Shown piece by piece: positions 1-64,000 of a DNA stretch of 64,000 nt. The position numbers and the translations under genes are program-made. Every line of letters begins with the position of its first letter. The first letter of the stretch is position 1. The stretch is from Amorphochlora amoebiformis (taxonomy: Eukaryota > Cercozoa > Chlorarachniophyceae): assembly GCA_054601695.1 (NCBI GenBank), contig BAAHQB010000044.1, forward strand, positions 806,001 to 870,000. The letters run 5' to 3'. The notes beneath the pieces were generated by a model, which ran no database searches, was not told where the DNA came from, and saw nothing but the letters and a program-made list of their open reading frames with translations.

Positions 1-181
1 TTTTGGAGGCAGGATTCTCTAGTTCTAGGGTACGCATTGGTTAAGATATATAACTAGTATAACTTGGCATTCAGTGAATATTTATAATGCGTGTAAATTG
101 CGACTTACGTGAAATTTACACAATTATAAATTATGTCTATGTGTCAATACATCATAGACTGTAAGTACATATATGTGTGTA

Positions 182-217
<36 letters not shown>

Positions 218-248
218 CACTAACACGTATTTTTATACATATATTATG

Positions 249-289
<41 letters not shown>

Positions 290-606
290 GTGGAAATGTA
301 CACATATAATTATATGCACACTAGACACATGTGTATACATAACATAAATCATGTATATCATGTGGCATTAAAATAGTATCAGTGTAGGCTATGATAAGGT
401 TGTCCTCTCAATCCCTGGCCAAATATCACAAGTTATAGTCATAATATAAGATTGATACTAATTAATATGATATCTAGATATATATAAATACACATACAGT
501 AACATACTAGACTAACAGATACTCTAGATACTATCAGATTATAATATTATACTATCTATAGAATCTGGTATAGACTCAGGATATATATGTACAATATAGA
601 TTTAAC

Positions 607-662
<56 letters not shown>

Positions 663-792
663 GTATACACATATATGTATATTATATATATATATATATA
701 TATAATTATATTTACATGCACAATTACCTACAATATTATATACCATTGTTATATATTTATAGTATATGTTACATACCTGTATATACATATAG

Positions 793-828
<36 letters not shown>

Positions 829-1276
829 TCGTATACATATAGTATACACTAAAGAACATTAAATGAGTACATAATTACAAAGTTGTATCTCTCAATTTGA
901 TGAAACAAATTCAGTATCAAATTCTCACTTTAATATACCAAATGCTAGCGTATTGTGTAACCAAACACCTGTAGCGCTTTCTCCGTCGGCCAGGTGGCGA
1001 ATCGAGCTTTTTTCCTACTGCTATGGGCGCATCATCCGATCGAGCTCGTGCATTCGCGTGCATTCGCTGGTATTCGCGTGCATTCGCGTGCATTCGCGTG
1101 CATTTCGAATACTGGGGAATATGTAAATTCCTTGAACTTAAACTTTCTGGGCGGGTCGCCACCTGCACGGAGCTGCTTTCCCTGCTGCGTGGAGACCTCG
1201 CAGCCCGGCCCTTGAAGAAAAAAAATTGATTTTAGTAATACTAACGCTTCCATAAAACATAAAAAATCGGCTTTTA
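1..1276. other. Upstream AT-rich region and 5' flank of the zinc-finger gene
   Basis: Positions 1-950 are AT-rich with (TA)n tracts around 190-290, 600-710 and 795-830, and I see no gene there. From about 960 the GC content rises. Positions 1047-1105 hold about six copies of a 10-bp unit, gcattcgcgt. Positions 1140-1276 are a GC-richer flank leading to the ATG at 1277 and probably contain the promoter and 5' UTR. No TATA box or other clear core promoter element could be singled out. Confidence 0.6.
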
Positions 1277-2741
1277 ATGAACGACGATGCGATTCTGGGC
1301 CTCGCCGAGGCCGTCGCTCACTCGAGCTCCAATAATGGACCGGTATGACTTGGAACCCGTCGACAATTCTTTTGTAAAAGTATAAATTTACCACAAAAAT
1401 TAGATTTCAGAGGTTGGCGCCGCGCGACCAAAGCTCAATTTAAGTCAAATTCGGCGATTGCTTACCGCTCAGCTGCAGGGAGACGGTGACGACAACGCTG
1501 ATGTAGACTTCCAAGAGGAAGACATACTTCAGGACGATGATTTCGGGGATTTCGAAGAAGAAGCGGACCAAATCACCCACACCGAACTCGACAGCATCCA
1601 GAGAGAGCACCTTAGCAACCTTCCGACGCTGCAATCACACGGCAGGGAACGTGGCGAAACCAGCTTCACGGTGACACATGTGAAGAATGAACCTCGAATG
1701 CACACCAACTTCGAGCTGGAGCCCACTCCTCTCATAGGCAACACTCTACAGAGGCCAAGCGGCAATGAAAACAAGCGTCGTAAGCCGTTACCCTCCGTCC
1801 TTTCGGAAAGCTATACACCCCAAGCAACGCACGTAGAGATCAAGCTAGACATTGAGCAAGGCAAGACGGCGGAAACGGCTTTGCGACCGTCAGCAGCCGA
1901 GCTTATGGCGTCTACGATATGGAGGTGTAACTACCGGTCGGAAGACGGAACTGAATGCAATCGTGTGTTCCCGAGGTATATCCTGAATTTGTATCGTTTC
2001 ATTATCCCGCCTTAGTACCGCCTCTAATTGCAGGTTGAGTAATTTGAGGCTCCACAGAAGAAGCCACGGTCTCATGGAGGTATTAAATCATAGAATAGCT
2101 TTCGTACTGCTGAAACCCCCGTGGAATTTTGGTGTGTGTGTGAATTCGTGTTCTGTAATTTCGGTGTGTTCATATAGTTGGACATGCATCTCTCCACTGG
2201 AGCCCGGCTGTCTCAACTAAAGAGGCACTACCACTGTCCCCACTCCGGTTGCAAGTACAACAAGAACCGTACGGTCTACGGAGTCTTCGGCCAAATTCGG
2301 GAGCACTATCGTCGTCATGGGGCCAAGATATACCCTTGTGAGCGCTGTGGGAAGCTCTTCGCCATACGCAAGGATGTGAACTCTCACGCAAAGTCCTGTG
2401 GCACCAAAAAATTTAGGTGCAGCTGTGGAGTCTCCCTAGCGACCAAGCGTAGCCGTCGTTTGCACATCACCCGTGCAAATGCTCATCACCCTGGAAGGCA
2501 CGTTGCATTAGATGACCTGCCAAACTTGGTCGAGAAAAAAATAGTGCCGAGCACATCTCGCAAGAGACTGCAGACACAATCGTCAGAGTTACGGAAGAAG
2601 GTGCGTTTAACGTCGTCGTCGCAAGAGCTAGAGCACACCCAGAGTCCATTGGCACATTCAAATCGTCGTGTATCAAATCTTGCTCGTCAAGGGGTATCCT
2701 CAAACTCAAGCCTCAGCTTTTTCAAAGGTATCGTCAACTGA
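1277..2741 (+). CDS. STOP1-like C2H2 zinc-finger protein (putative transcription factor)
   Basis: Exons 1277-1342, 1473-1975, 2034-2079 and 2178-2741, all with GT..AG introns and matching phase, give about 391 residues. The first exon starts MNDDAILGLAEAV; an acidic region (DFQEEDILQDDDFGDFEEE) follows. Zinc finger 1 is split by intron 2: the Cys pair (C-x8-C, then NRVFPR) ends exon 2, and exon 3 supplies LSNLRLHRRSH. Exon 4 adds HYHCPHSGCKYNK with EHYRRH, then YPCERCGKLF with NSHAKSC, then FRCSCG with an H-x6-H-like tail. This order, including the HY-x-CP-x2-GC start and the late CSCG, is that of plant STOP1 (proton-rhizotoxicity regulator) proteins. Family knowledge suggests a nuclear DNA-binding regulator; the target pathway here is unknown. 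A lysine/serine-rich tail follows the fingers. Introns are short (58-130 nt), unlike most genes in the window. The final stop is at 2739-2741; a donor-like ag|gtatcg just before it could extend the gene. Confidence 0.85.
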
Positions 2742-3569
2742 AGTCGCTGATTGATAACTGGGCTAGCATGTATGAAGCCAGACGGACCAGTCAATTTATG
2801 CACGTCTGTCACGGCAAATTATAATTATCTTAAGCTGGTGAACGATATTCACATAAATTGTGTAATTATATACTTAAATTTAAATGAATATGTAATGTTG
2901 ATATTGCTTTCCCATTGGTTTTTTTATGCTATGAGCATGTGCTTTGTCTGAATTATGATCCGGTCAGTCTAGTGTATCACGGTAAATATTCTACATATAT
3001 TATAAATAATTATATAATATGAGGGTTGAATATATATCTATATATATATATAAATATATATATTATGTATATATATATATATATATATATATACTAGATA
3101 TAATACATATTTTATAATATGTATATATATATATTTATTTAAATGTTTATCTAGCCTACATATATTTAATATACTAGTATCATGATATATAACATTATAT
3201 ATATCTAGATATATATATATATATATATAATAATATATACATATATATATATATATATATTTTCACAAATTATTATTGTATATATATATATATATATATA
3301 TATCACGTATCTAGTATCTAGAGTATGTATGTATATGTGTGTATATGTATGTGTGTGTATATACACTACTGAGATGTGATCACCATATATAACAATATAG
3401 TATATTATATACATACATACATATATATATATATATACAGTATATACACATATATATATATATATATATATTATACTATAATACACTATGTGAGTTTTCA
3501 AGTGTGTGATAGTTGCACAGATCCGGTTGTAATGATGATTAACTCAGTGCGTTTTCGCGTCGCCTTGTT
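2742..3569. other. Convergent intergenic spacer
   Basis: This is the 3' flank shared by the zinc-finger gene (+) and the AP-2 sigma gene (-). Positions 2742-2990 are unique AT-rich sequence, probably 3' UTR. From 3000 to 3490 it is mostly (TA)n with interruptions. No coding exon was found on either strand. Confidence 0.6.
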
Positions 3570-4308
3570 TTACATCTTTCCCCTCTTCTCGATGTCATCC
3601 AACTCCTCCATTCTCCCAAGAACCGCCTTCTTGCTGGTCTCCTGGATTTCTCCGCCTAGGAAAACCTCATCAAGGAGGGCGAATACCTGAAAAACACATT
3701 TGTAAGCCTGGACGACAAATCTTCTTCTCGTTCACCTTATAGAATCCGAACACTAGGTCGAGCTCGCAGACGGACCCGAAATACTTGTCGAGGATCTCGA
3801 CGAATAGGTGGATGGACTCGAGATATGCAAGCTCGTTATCGTTGGGATCTACACAAATCGTGAAGTACAATCCGGCGTATCTGCGGTACACCTGATAAGA
3901 CAAATTTGCAAGACTCTCTAAGACATATCCGTGAGTTGTAATGTAGGGAAATTAAGCTACATACCAGGGTGTACTTTTTAAACTCGATGAAGTGACAGAA
4001 CTTGGGCGGTCTAGAATTAGCAGATATGCATGATCAAGGATGTGATATTTTCTGCAATCGAGATGTACTACCTCCTGATGAGCTTCCTGTGAATTTCACT
4101 TTCCAGAACTCGCTTCTCCTCATGCGAGAAGGGCGAGTACCACTTGCTGATACGGGTCTTGCCCTGCTTGTTCTGGAGCTGGAGTATGTTACACGAAGAA
4201 ATCAGGATGCTTCTGCTTATTGCAGATTAACCTTCCCCTTGACGCCCCCATTAAACTCCTACCTATTTCCACCCACCCATCTCTAGATACCAGAATGAAG
4301 TGAATCAT
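3570..4308 (-). CDS. AP2S1: AP-2 clathrin adaptor complex, sigma subunit
   Basis: Reverse-strand exons 4291-4308 (MIHFIL), 4072-4178 ([14 protein letters not shown]...), 3965-4010 ([16 protein letters not shown]), 3736-3891 ([15 protein letters not shown]...) and 3570-3686 ([20 protein letters not shown]...) join in phase to 147 residues; the family is usually about 142. Conserved landmarks of the small clathrin-adaptor chain are all present: N-terminal MIx[40 protein letters not shown] and [10 protein letters not shown]. The LDEVFLGGE stretch is of the sigma-2 type rather than sigma-1 or sigma-3, although that assignment is by eye. In the heterotetrameric AP-2 complex sigma stabilises the core and binds acidic dileucine cargo signals at the plasma membrane. 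Introns are only 49, 73, 61 and 112 nt and contain no (TA)n, in sharp contrast to the neighbouring transporter gene, with which it shares a divergent upstream region. Confidence 0.97.
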
Positions 4309-5160
4309 CGGTCTGTACGGATCCAGCCCACGCTACTGCTTCCCTTCAGCACGATTATTAGGGTTGTGCTTCCGGGGATTCGAGCACTTTGGCCCGAAAG
4401 CCGGGGATTCCTGATATTCTCAGGGATTTCCAGGGATTCCCAGGGATTATCAGGGATTCCCAGAAGTCCCTTTCTAAGTCCAATCTCAAGAATCTCCCAT
4501 CATCTCCGGTTCTTCCCCCCCCCTGCCAGCAAATGGAGAAAGCGGGGTCGAGAAGACCACGGCCCGACGCAAAGCGACGACGCACAACTCGAAGGGAATC
4601 GAAACCTGTCGTCGTAAGCCACCAGTACAGCAGCGACACCCAGATGCAGGTTCTCTGGTCGAAAAGGGACTTTTATATCAGTTTTGAGGGACTTCTTTTG
4701 CTTTCTTCGGGCTAGCGAGGGTGGGGCTGCTGAGTGAGGGGTGAGGTTCGGATGAGGGGCGGAAACAAGAGGATGTGGGGGGAGAACGAGGAGAAGGATG
4801 GTGTTAGGCTGTGTATGGTCGTCCGCCATTTCGAAATTTTCTGTCAATTTTCTGGGTGTGTGTCTCTCTCATTCCCTCTCCGTCTTTTCACCTGTATTCT
4901 TCCATTGTTTATTCGCAAGTTCGCACGTATATATGGTTACTTTTCTTCTGAATGTTTTGAGAAGGAGTAAACAGATCACCCTCTCTCTCCCTCGCATTTA
5001 ATGTTTATCCAACATATGTGAGGATATGTAGACTATCGCTAGGACCCTTATCACATCGTGATGATTTAATGTGTATAGACACGTGGCATATGTCCACAAA
5101 TTGTGGTTTTAATTCTAATTTGCAATTATTTTTACACACGTATATGCACGTGTCTGTTAG
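4309..5160. promoter_or_regulatory. Divergent upstream region between AP-2 sigma (-) and the transporter (+)
   Basis: About 850 bp of mostly non-microsatellite sequence lies between two divergent ATGs (4308 on the minus strand, 5161 on the plus strand). It contains an imperfect tandem repeat at about 4400-4470 (unit cagggattcc, about five copies), a GC-rich block at 4500-4640, a G-rich block at 4720-4800 and a CT-rich patch near 4850-5000. The location makes it a likely bidirectional promoter and 5' UTR region. I found no convincing additional exon, and the moderately long open frames here resemble no protein family I know. Confidence 0.45.
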
Positions 5161-28765
<23,605 letters not shown>

Positions 28766-29113
28766 AAAATCAATTATTGTACATTTTCTTGAAAGTTCTT
28801 ATTATTAATATTATAATCCTGAATTTGTCAATTCGAATAATATGCCATTGATCTACACATTCTAGTCACAGTGTAACTACTAGTGTACTATGCTGCTTAG
28901 CGTAATCTAGGTAATATACGGTCCTTATTGATACTAGTTATAATCCTCCCGAGGTCAGGCCGACTTAATCTAGTCAATGATTGCTTTTACCTAATTTTAC
29001 AATGTACAAAATTACCCAAAATCAACCGTTGCGGGTTAAGACTTATAATGAGCAGCCTCGTGATGAAAAGAAATTTGCCAATGTCAATAAAGCAGTGGTG
29101 CTAATAATATCCA
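28766..29113. other. Convergent intergenic spacer
   Basis: This unique AT-rich sequence without microsatellites lies between the transporter stop (28763-28765, +) and the stop of the next gene (29114-29116, -). It is probably the two facing 3' UTRs. No exon was recognised. Confidence 0.6.
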
Positions 29114-29287
29114 TCAGTAATACTCAAAAAGCCACGATGGGACCTCGGAGGAAGGATGTGTCTCTTGGAATGTTTTGTTAAATAATTCGGCTAAGTCCTT
29201 GTTTTGCTCCCTGTGTAGAATTTCTACTTGTTTCCTGTGAAGAAATTATATATGATTGTGTGATCATATTAGTACGTATGTATGTGT

Positions 29288-29334
<47 letters not shown>

Positions 29335-29565
29335 AGTTCATTTGTGTTGAATGTGTAGAAGTATTTATAGGTCTATGCACACATGATATATATATATATA
29401 TATATAATATATATAATATAGATATATATATATGTATATATTAACATATTTTATACACTTACATTCCTAGTATGGCATATGAAGAGCACATCATATGTAA
29501 ATATGTAAATATGCAATAAAGACACTCGATATAAACATGTATATATATACACTCAATTTAAATAG

Positions 29566-29599
<34 letters not shown>

Positions 29600-29688
29600 T
29601 ACATACATACATTAACATAGTTTACAATATGTATATACATACCTAACATATACACGTATGCATAGATATAATATATACATATATATGT

Positions 29689-29750
<62 letters not shown>

Positions 29751-29792
29751 TGTGTAATATACCGATCCTCAGCAGACAAGAAAACGGATATG

Positions 29793-29830
<38 letters not shown>

Positions 29831-29921
29831 TAATATATATGTGTAATATACCGATCCTCAGCAGACAAGAAAACGGATTTCTTTGATGTCATATTCAACC
29901 TGTGCGCAACATATACATATA

Positions 29922-29974
<53 letters not shown>

Positions 29975-30010
29975 AATAAATATATGTACACACATATATA
30001 TACATATATA

Positions 30011-30048
<38 letters not shown>

Positions 30049-30300
30049 CATCTATTATTTACATACATACATACATATATATATACATACTCATATATGT
30101 ATACATATATATATCTATATATACATATATACACACACATATATATATATATATGTATACATAATACTTACTTGCATATAAACAACATTCTCCGGTATCA
30201 TAGGCTTGGATAGTGTTTTTATACGTTATGTACTAAAAATATATATATAATTTATATATATATATATATTATATATATATATACATATATATATATACAC

Positions 30301-30331
<31 letters not shown>

Positions 30332-30354
30332 ATATATAATATACATACATATAC

Positions 30355-30401
<47 letters not shown>

Positions 30402-30498
30402 GTATATATGTATACATTGTATATAAATGTTTTGGCTTACATTAAATATCCTTTCTGTGTTATGGGCTTAGATTACATTTATACACATACATACATGC

Positions 30499-30587
<89 letters not shown>

Positions 30588-30808
30588 TCTATGTATACAT
30601 TTTCAGTATTACAGAGATTCCATATATACATTTTGGTTGTTTATATATATATATATATGTATAGATACATCTATATTTGTAGTAATACCTTTTGGGTATT
30701 ATTGGGTTTGATTCCTTACTATCCCTCGAATCCGATATCTTAGTATTCTGCAATATAATATATATATATATATATATATATTATATTCACACATATACAT
30801 ATTATATT

Positions 30809-30847
<39 letters not shown>

Positions 30848-31337
30848 CACATACATACATATACACACACACATATATATATATATATATACACACATAT
30901 ATATATATATATATATGTGTATATATATATATATATATACATTAGAAAACAATGTATAGTTTGTTTTTATAAACAATACGTACATGTGTATTTGAATACG
31001 TATATGTATATTTATATTAAAAGAGAGAAAAGAGAGCGAGAAAAGAGAGAGACAACGAGAGAGAGAGAGAGCGAGAGAGAGAGAGCGGGACAGAGAGAGA
31101 GAGAAATCGAGAGAGAGAGAAATCGAGAGAGAGAGCGAGAGAGAGAGCGAGGGAGAGAGCGCGAGAGAGAGAGCGCGAGAGAGAGAGCGAGAGAGCGAGC
31201 GAGAGAGAGCGAGAGAGAGCATGAGAGAAAAGAGCGAGAGAGAACGAGAGCGAGAGAGCGTGAGAGAAAGCGAGAGAGCGAGAGAGACAGAGAGAGCGAG
31301 GGAGATTGTGCGAGTTCGTGAGAGGGAGAGAAAGAGC

Positions 31338-31371
<34 letters not shown>

Positions 31372-31409
31372 GAGCGAGAGAGAGAGAGAGCGGGGGAGAG
31401 AGAGAGAGC

Positions 31410-31441
<32 letters not shown>

Positions 31442-31490
31442 GAGCAGAGAGAGAGAGAGAGAAAGAGCGAGAGAGAGAGAGAGAGAGAGC

Positions 31491-31545
<55 letters not shown>

Positions 31546-31617
31546 CGAGAGAGAGAGAGCGAGAGAGAGAGCGGGGGGTGTAGGGACGACCGTCGGGAGA
31601 ATGATTCTCGATAGCAT
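29114..31617 (-). CDS. Unrecognised 84-residue protein
   Basis: Reverse-strand exons 31591-31617 (MLSRIILPT), 30689-30747 ([19 protein letters not shown]), 29852-29899 ([15 protein letters not shown]) and 29114-29234 ([20 protein letters not shown] ... VPSWLFEYY, stop) join with consistent phases and GT..AG borders. The last exon is helical and charged, with an aromatic C-terminus. I do not recognise the family. The short basic/hydrophobic N-terminus could be an organelle-targeting start, but the ATG is the first in-frame one within exon 1 and an upstream start cannot be excluded. The first intron contains a 550-bp GA tract (pyrimidine on the sense strand). Exons 2 and 3 have 3' ghosts downstream, the same signature as in the verified genes, which supports real exon status. 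Confidence 0.6.
29758..29792 (-). repeat. 3' ghost of exon 3 of the 84-residue gene
   Basis: accgatcctcagcagacaag and the following aaaacgga repeat the end of the exon at 29852-29899 (reverse strand) almost exactly, 90 bp downstream of it in the direction of transcription. Confidence 0.85.
30190..30655 (-). repeat. Three decayed 3' ghosts of exon 2 of the 84-residue gene
   Basis: On the reverse strand, segments near 30625, 30455 and 30215 (for example tctaagcccataacacagaa then aggatat) align loosely to the exon 2 end and donor (tcaaacccaataatacccaa then aaggtatta). All are substantially diverged, so the assignment is tentative for each one separately. Confidence 0.5.
31020..31573. repeat. 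GA-rich tract (pyrimidine on the minus strand)
   Basis: About 550 bp of (GA)n with gagagc variants on the plus strand, filling intron 1 of the minus-strand 84-residue gene, so the sense strand of that gene is CT-rich. The frames encode Arg-Glu or Ser-Leu repeats and are not genes. Confidence 0.9.
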
Positions 31618-32356
31618 GAGCGCCCTGCGTACATTTAGTGTATATGTGTATATACAAATATATCAAGATATATATATTATATATATTATATATATAAATA
31701 TATATATTATATATAATATATATATATATATATATATGTAAATATAATACATATAAATACAAATATAAATTTCAATAATACATATATTTATATACGTGTG
31801 CATGAAATAAGTCAATAATCATATATGATATGTGTATATGTATATATTATACATACTAACGTATACTGTTAGAGCAGCCATGAGAGCACGCGACTCAATG
31901 AGTTTTACATGTAGAAACATACCCAAAGATACGCTGGAGATCGTTGGAGATCCCCAGATTACGATCATCTCGTCTGGTACTACCCGGTACTACCCGGTAC
32001 TTCCCGCTACTACCCGGCGCTAGTCGGTAGTAACGGGGCTTCAGCATTGTAGTGACAGGGCGTGACGTCTTGCCATGTCACGAGTCAAAGCTGAACTAGT
32101 GGTCTATTTGAAAGATTTTATTGTCTATTATGGCCGAAGAGAACACCCAAGGATCATGAGGGTTACGAGGATACAGGGACAGCTCCGTCGAAAAAGCACA
32201 ATGCCCGAAGGTTCCGACGAAAAGTTCACCCGTTCTCTACTGTTGACAAAAATGATTTCCATTCATCAACACTCGTGCGACACGACGGAGCTCTCATGTA
32301 CCGTCGTGAATACTCATGTGCACTTTGCGTGGCCATGTATGCACTCTTGTGGATCG

Positions 32357-46827
<14,471 letters not shown>

Positions 46828-47047
46828 TCAACCGATGATCTCCTGACAACGATTATGTCCACGTGTCAAAAAGGGAAAACCCGGGATATGGTTGCTTGGA
46901 TATAAATGCATATTCACATAGATATGTCAATAATACTTCGGCATCCATGCTTAATATTTCGGCTAAACCCCCTCATCGTCTCAAAGAGGCCCCGCCGGCC
47001 ATCTTGGGTTCCACACCGTGTATCTGGGCTCGAAAGCCAACGCCTTC
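46828..47047. promoter_or_regulatory. Divergent promoter region, sulfotransferase (-) / RING ligase (+)
   Basis: About 220 bp separate the two start codons (46827 on minus, 47048 on plus). It is unique sequence of moderate GC without microsatellites and must contain both 5' UTRs and core promoters. No specific element was identified. Confidence 0.5.
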
Positions 47048-50922
<3,875 letters not shown>

Positions 50923-51193
50923 GATTTCTGTGTTAAGGCTTATGTACAATTATAACATCTCGGGCGGAATTGTAAATTGTTTCCTCTACTACTGGCTGAG
51001 CAACTTTAAACTTGTAACATAGATTGACTTCTGACTTAAGTTTAATGGATAATTAATTCATGTTTGTTGCATGCGTGTGCAATATAGTGTAAGTATTTAG
51101 TGCTAGTGTACATGCATACACTAGTGTATATATCTTGTTATTCTTGTATATATATATTATATGTGTATGTGTGTATTTGTGTATGTGTGTGCG

Positions 51194-51259
<66 letters not shown>

Positions 51260-51301
51260 ATGATATATATGTATGTATATGAAGACATACTTTACATATA
51301 A
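50923..51301. other. Spacer downstream of the RING gene
   Basis: Unique AT-rich sequence to about 51140 (probable 3' UTR), then (TA)n to about 51290. No exon was recognised. Confidence 0.6.
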
Positions 51302-52010
51302 TACTTATGTATTTATCTTATATTCGTTATATACACTACCATAACGGCACGGCGTACGTACATAAAAGTACAGAATACAACCGATGGAGCAAAAAAACGC
51401 CAGTGGTACACCGTGCATGTGTTATACGATGTATCATACTCGGATGATTCAGAAGCTTTACTCAGTGCTCGACAACTAAGAATTCAAAATACGGATCGCG
51501 TGGCAAGTACTTACTAAATACAAGTCACTGAAAGTATATGTGTATGTAATATTTGTATAGCTAGATAGGTGTACAGTGACCTCTCAATGTGTATATATGA
51601 TATGTTTTGTATGTAATTACACATGGTCTAGTATACCGTGGTGACGAATGGATTACAATTACAACTTACATGGAGCCTAGTATGCGTCCCCAGCGACGTG
51701 TCACCGTTGACATTGAGAATATTGACGTACGTACGTATACTTATATATCCCATGATTAGAATGTACGTACGTTTAGAATGTGCGTATGCGTGTTCACGTA
51801 CGTACGTATATGTACGACTCATGAGCCATGATAGCATAGCTAGAATGGACTTCAAGTACGCATCGTTGGCAGTACTACATGTAATATTGCGGCTCTACTT
51901 TTCAATACGTACGTACATATCTTAGTATGTGCACCATCGGATATGCCGCATGCGTATGTCTCACAGTATATATTTGATACATTCATCTAGCTAGTTCCGA
52001 TATATCTATA

Positions 52011-52078
<68 letters not shown>

Positions 52079-52406
52079 GTAGTGGGTGTCCAAAGTCTAT
52101 AGCCTAGACAGTTCATGTACATGATTCCTCAAACTAAAACTCCGAGGGTTAAAAACCCCAATTCATCACGAATGCTGTTTCCGTAATCATGATTTTGCTT
52201 TCGACTCATAATCATGTATATACTCGATCACGACTTTGCTAGCTATGTTTTAGATATTTGGGGTTGTTGGGCCAGGCGCTACATACAGCTCCGCACTGCT
52301 CTATAAAAAGGTCCGAGATGCCAAGGTGGAGGTTTTAGAAGGTATAGCCTTTTGTTCCGAATATCTCGGAAAACATCGTGTGGATCTTTATGTCGTCTTC
52401 ATGTGA
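51302..52406 (+). CDS. Unrecognised protein, 5' end unresolved
   Basis: Proposed exons are an open block ending at 51506 (open from 51302; contains KKRQWYTVHVLYDVSYSDD), 51632-51726 (YRGDEWITITTYMEPSMRPQ...) and 52254-52406 (IFGVVGPGATYSSALLYKKV ... DLYVVFM, stop). Junction phases agree, and the introns are GT..AG (125 and 527 nt). The last two exons look solidly coding. The first block has no in-frame ATG and no good acceptor, so the true start is unknown. Its W-Y-x-V-x-V-x-Y-D pattern faintly recalls Tudor-like chromatin domains, but this is only a resemblance. The intron at 51727-52253 contains four clusters of acgtacgta. The family is not recognised. Confidence 0.5.
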
Positions 52407-52513
52407 TTGTGGGATTAGTACCACCTAATATATGTATTTGTGCTGTGTGTGTGTGTGTGTTTGTACCTAATTATTTTATGCTTGTATGATGAAGTGTATA
52501 TGCATTTTACGGA

Positions 52514-52563
<50 letters not shown>

Positions 52564-52658
52564 TATGCATATGCATGTGTATATTTACATATATATCCTT
52601 ACGGGTTTAAAAATATACGTGTACATCCAATATCCATATATATATATATATATATATG

Positions 52659-52696
<38 letters not shown>

Positions 52697-52806
52697 TATA
52701 TATATATATATATACATACATATATATGTATATATATATATATATGTATAGTTTGTGTGTATATAGATAAAGAAAAGTAAAACAAATTATAAACACACCT
52801 CCCCGT
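52407..52806. other. Convergent intergenic spacer
   Basis: Lies between the stop at 52404-52406 (+) and the stop at 52807-52809 (-). It contains unique sequence to 52515, then (TA)n with small interruptions to 52795. No exon recognised. Confidence 0.6.

Positions 52807-64000
<11,194 letters not shown>

Noticed and set aside
28981-29181. Plus-strand 66-codon frame
   Set aside because: It has no ATG start and runs antisense to the well-supported last exon of the 84-residue gene.

Overview
The window is nuclear DNA from a eukaryote with spliceosomal introns. Long (TA)n microsatellites dominate it, and gene-bearing sequence appears as small islands of about 45-50% GC. The telomere-type interstitial repeats are (CCCTAA/TTAGGG)n. 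One protein is a STOP1-type C2H2 zinc-finger protein, a family best known from plants, and another is a PAPS-type sulfotransferase with an N-terminal membrane region. I infer an alga or other photosynthetic protist, without a secure species. Almost every long uninterrupted reading frame is microsatellite noise (Ile-Tyr, Leu-Ser, Arg-Glu or Ala-Arg repeats). The real genes had to be rebuilt exon by exon from splice sites, reading phase and protein family.

Layout: (1) 1277-2741 (+) STOP1-like C2H2 zinc-finger protein, 4 exons with short introns. (2) 3570-4308 (-) AP-2 clathrin adaptor sigma subunit, 5 exons with introns of 49-112 nt. (3) 5161-28765 (+) major facilitator transporter resembling SLC22A18, at least 21 exons over 23.6 kb for about 1.3 kb of coding sequence. 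(4) 29114-31617 (-) unrecognised 84-residue protein, 4 exons. (5) 32357-46827 (-) membrane-anchored sulfotransferase, 21 exons. (6) 47048-50922 (+) membrane RING-H2 ubiquitin ligase, 6 exons. (7) 51302-52406 (+) unrecognised protein, incomplete at its 5' end. (8) 52807-63727 (-) unrecognised basic protein, 16 exons, probably continuing past the window end. Genes 2/3 and 5/6 are divergent pairs; 1/2 and 3/4 converge.

The most unusual thing here is the structure of the introns. Beside many exons, the neighbouring intron holds serial partial copies of that exon's edge ('exon-edge ghosts') separated by (TA)n. Copies of the exon start, including the acceptor AG, lie upstream. Copies of the exon end, including the donor GT, lie downstream. 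All are in direct orientation, and they tend to be more decayed the farther they lie from the exon. The pattern recurs in at least five genes on both strands, and reaches 9 copies upstream plus 3 downstream of one transporter exon. It explains much of the intron bulk and creates arrays of decoy splice sites. Two further patterns: interstitial telomeric arrays sit at or within a few tens of bases of exon boundaries in three genes, and long pyrimidine tracts lie mostly on the sense strand of the host gene.

The genes look like ordinary housekeeping functions (transcription factor, endocytosis, transport, sulfation, ubiquitination) and I see no operon-like pathway. All exon calls are by eye from sequence; no transcript or database evidence was available.
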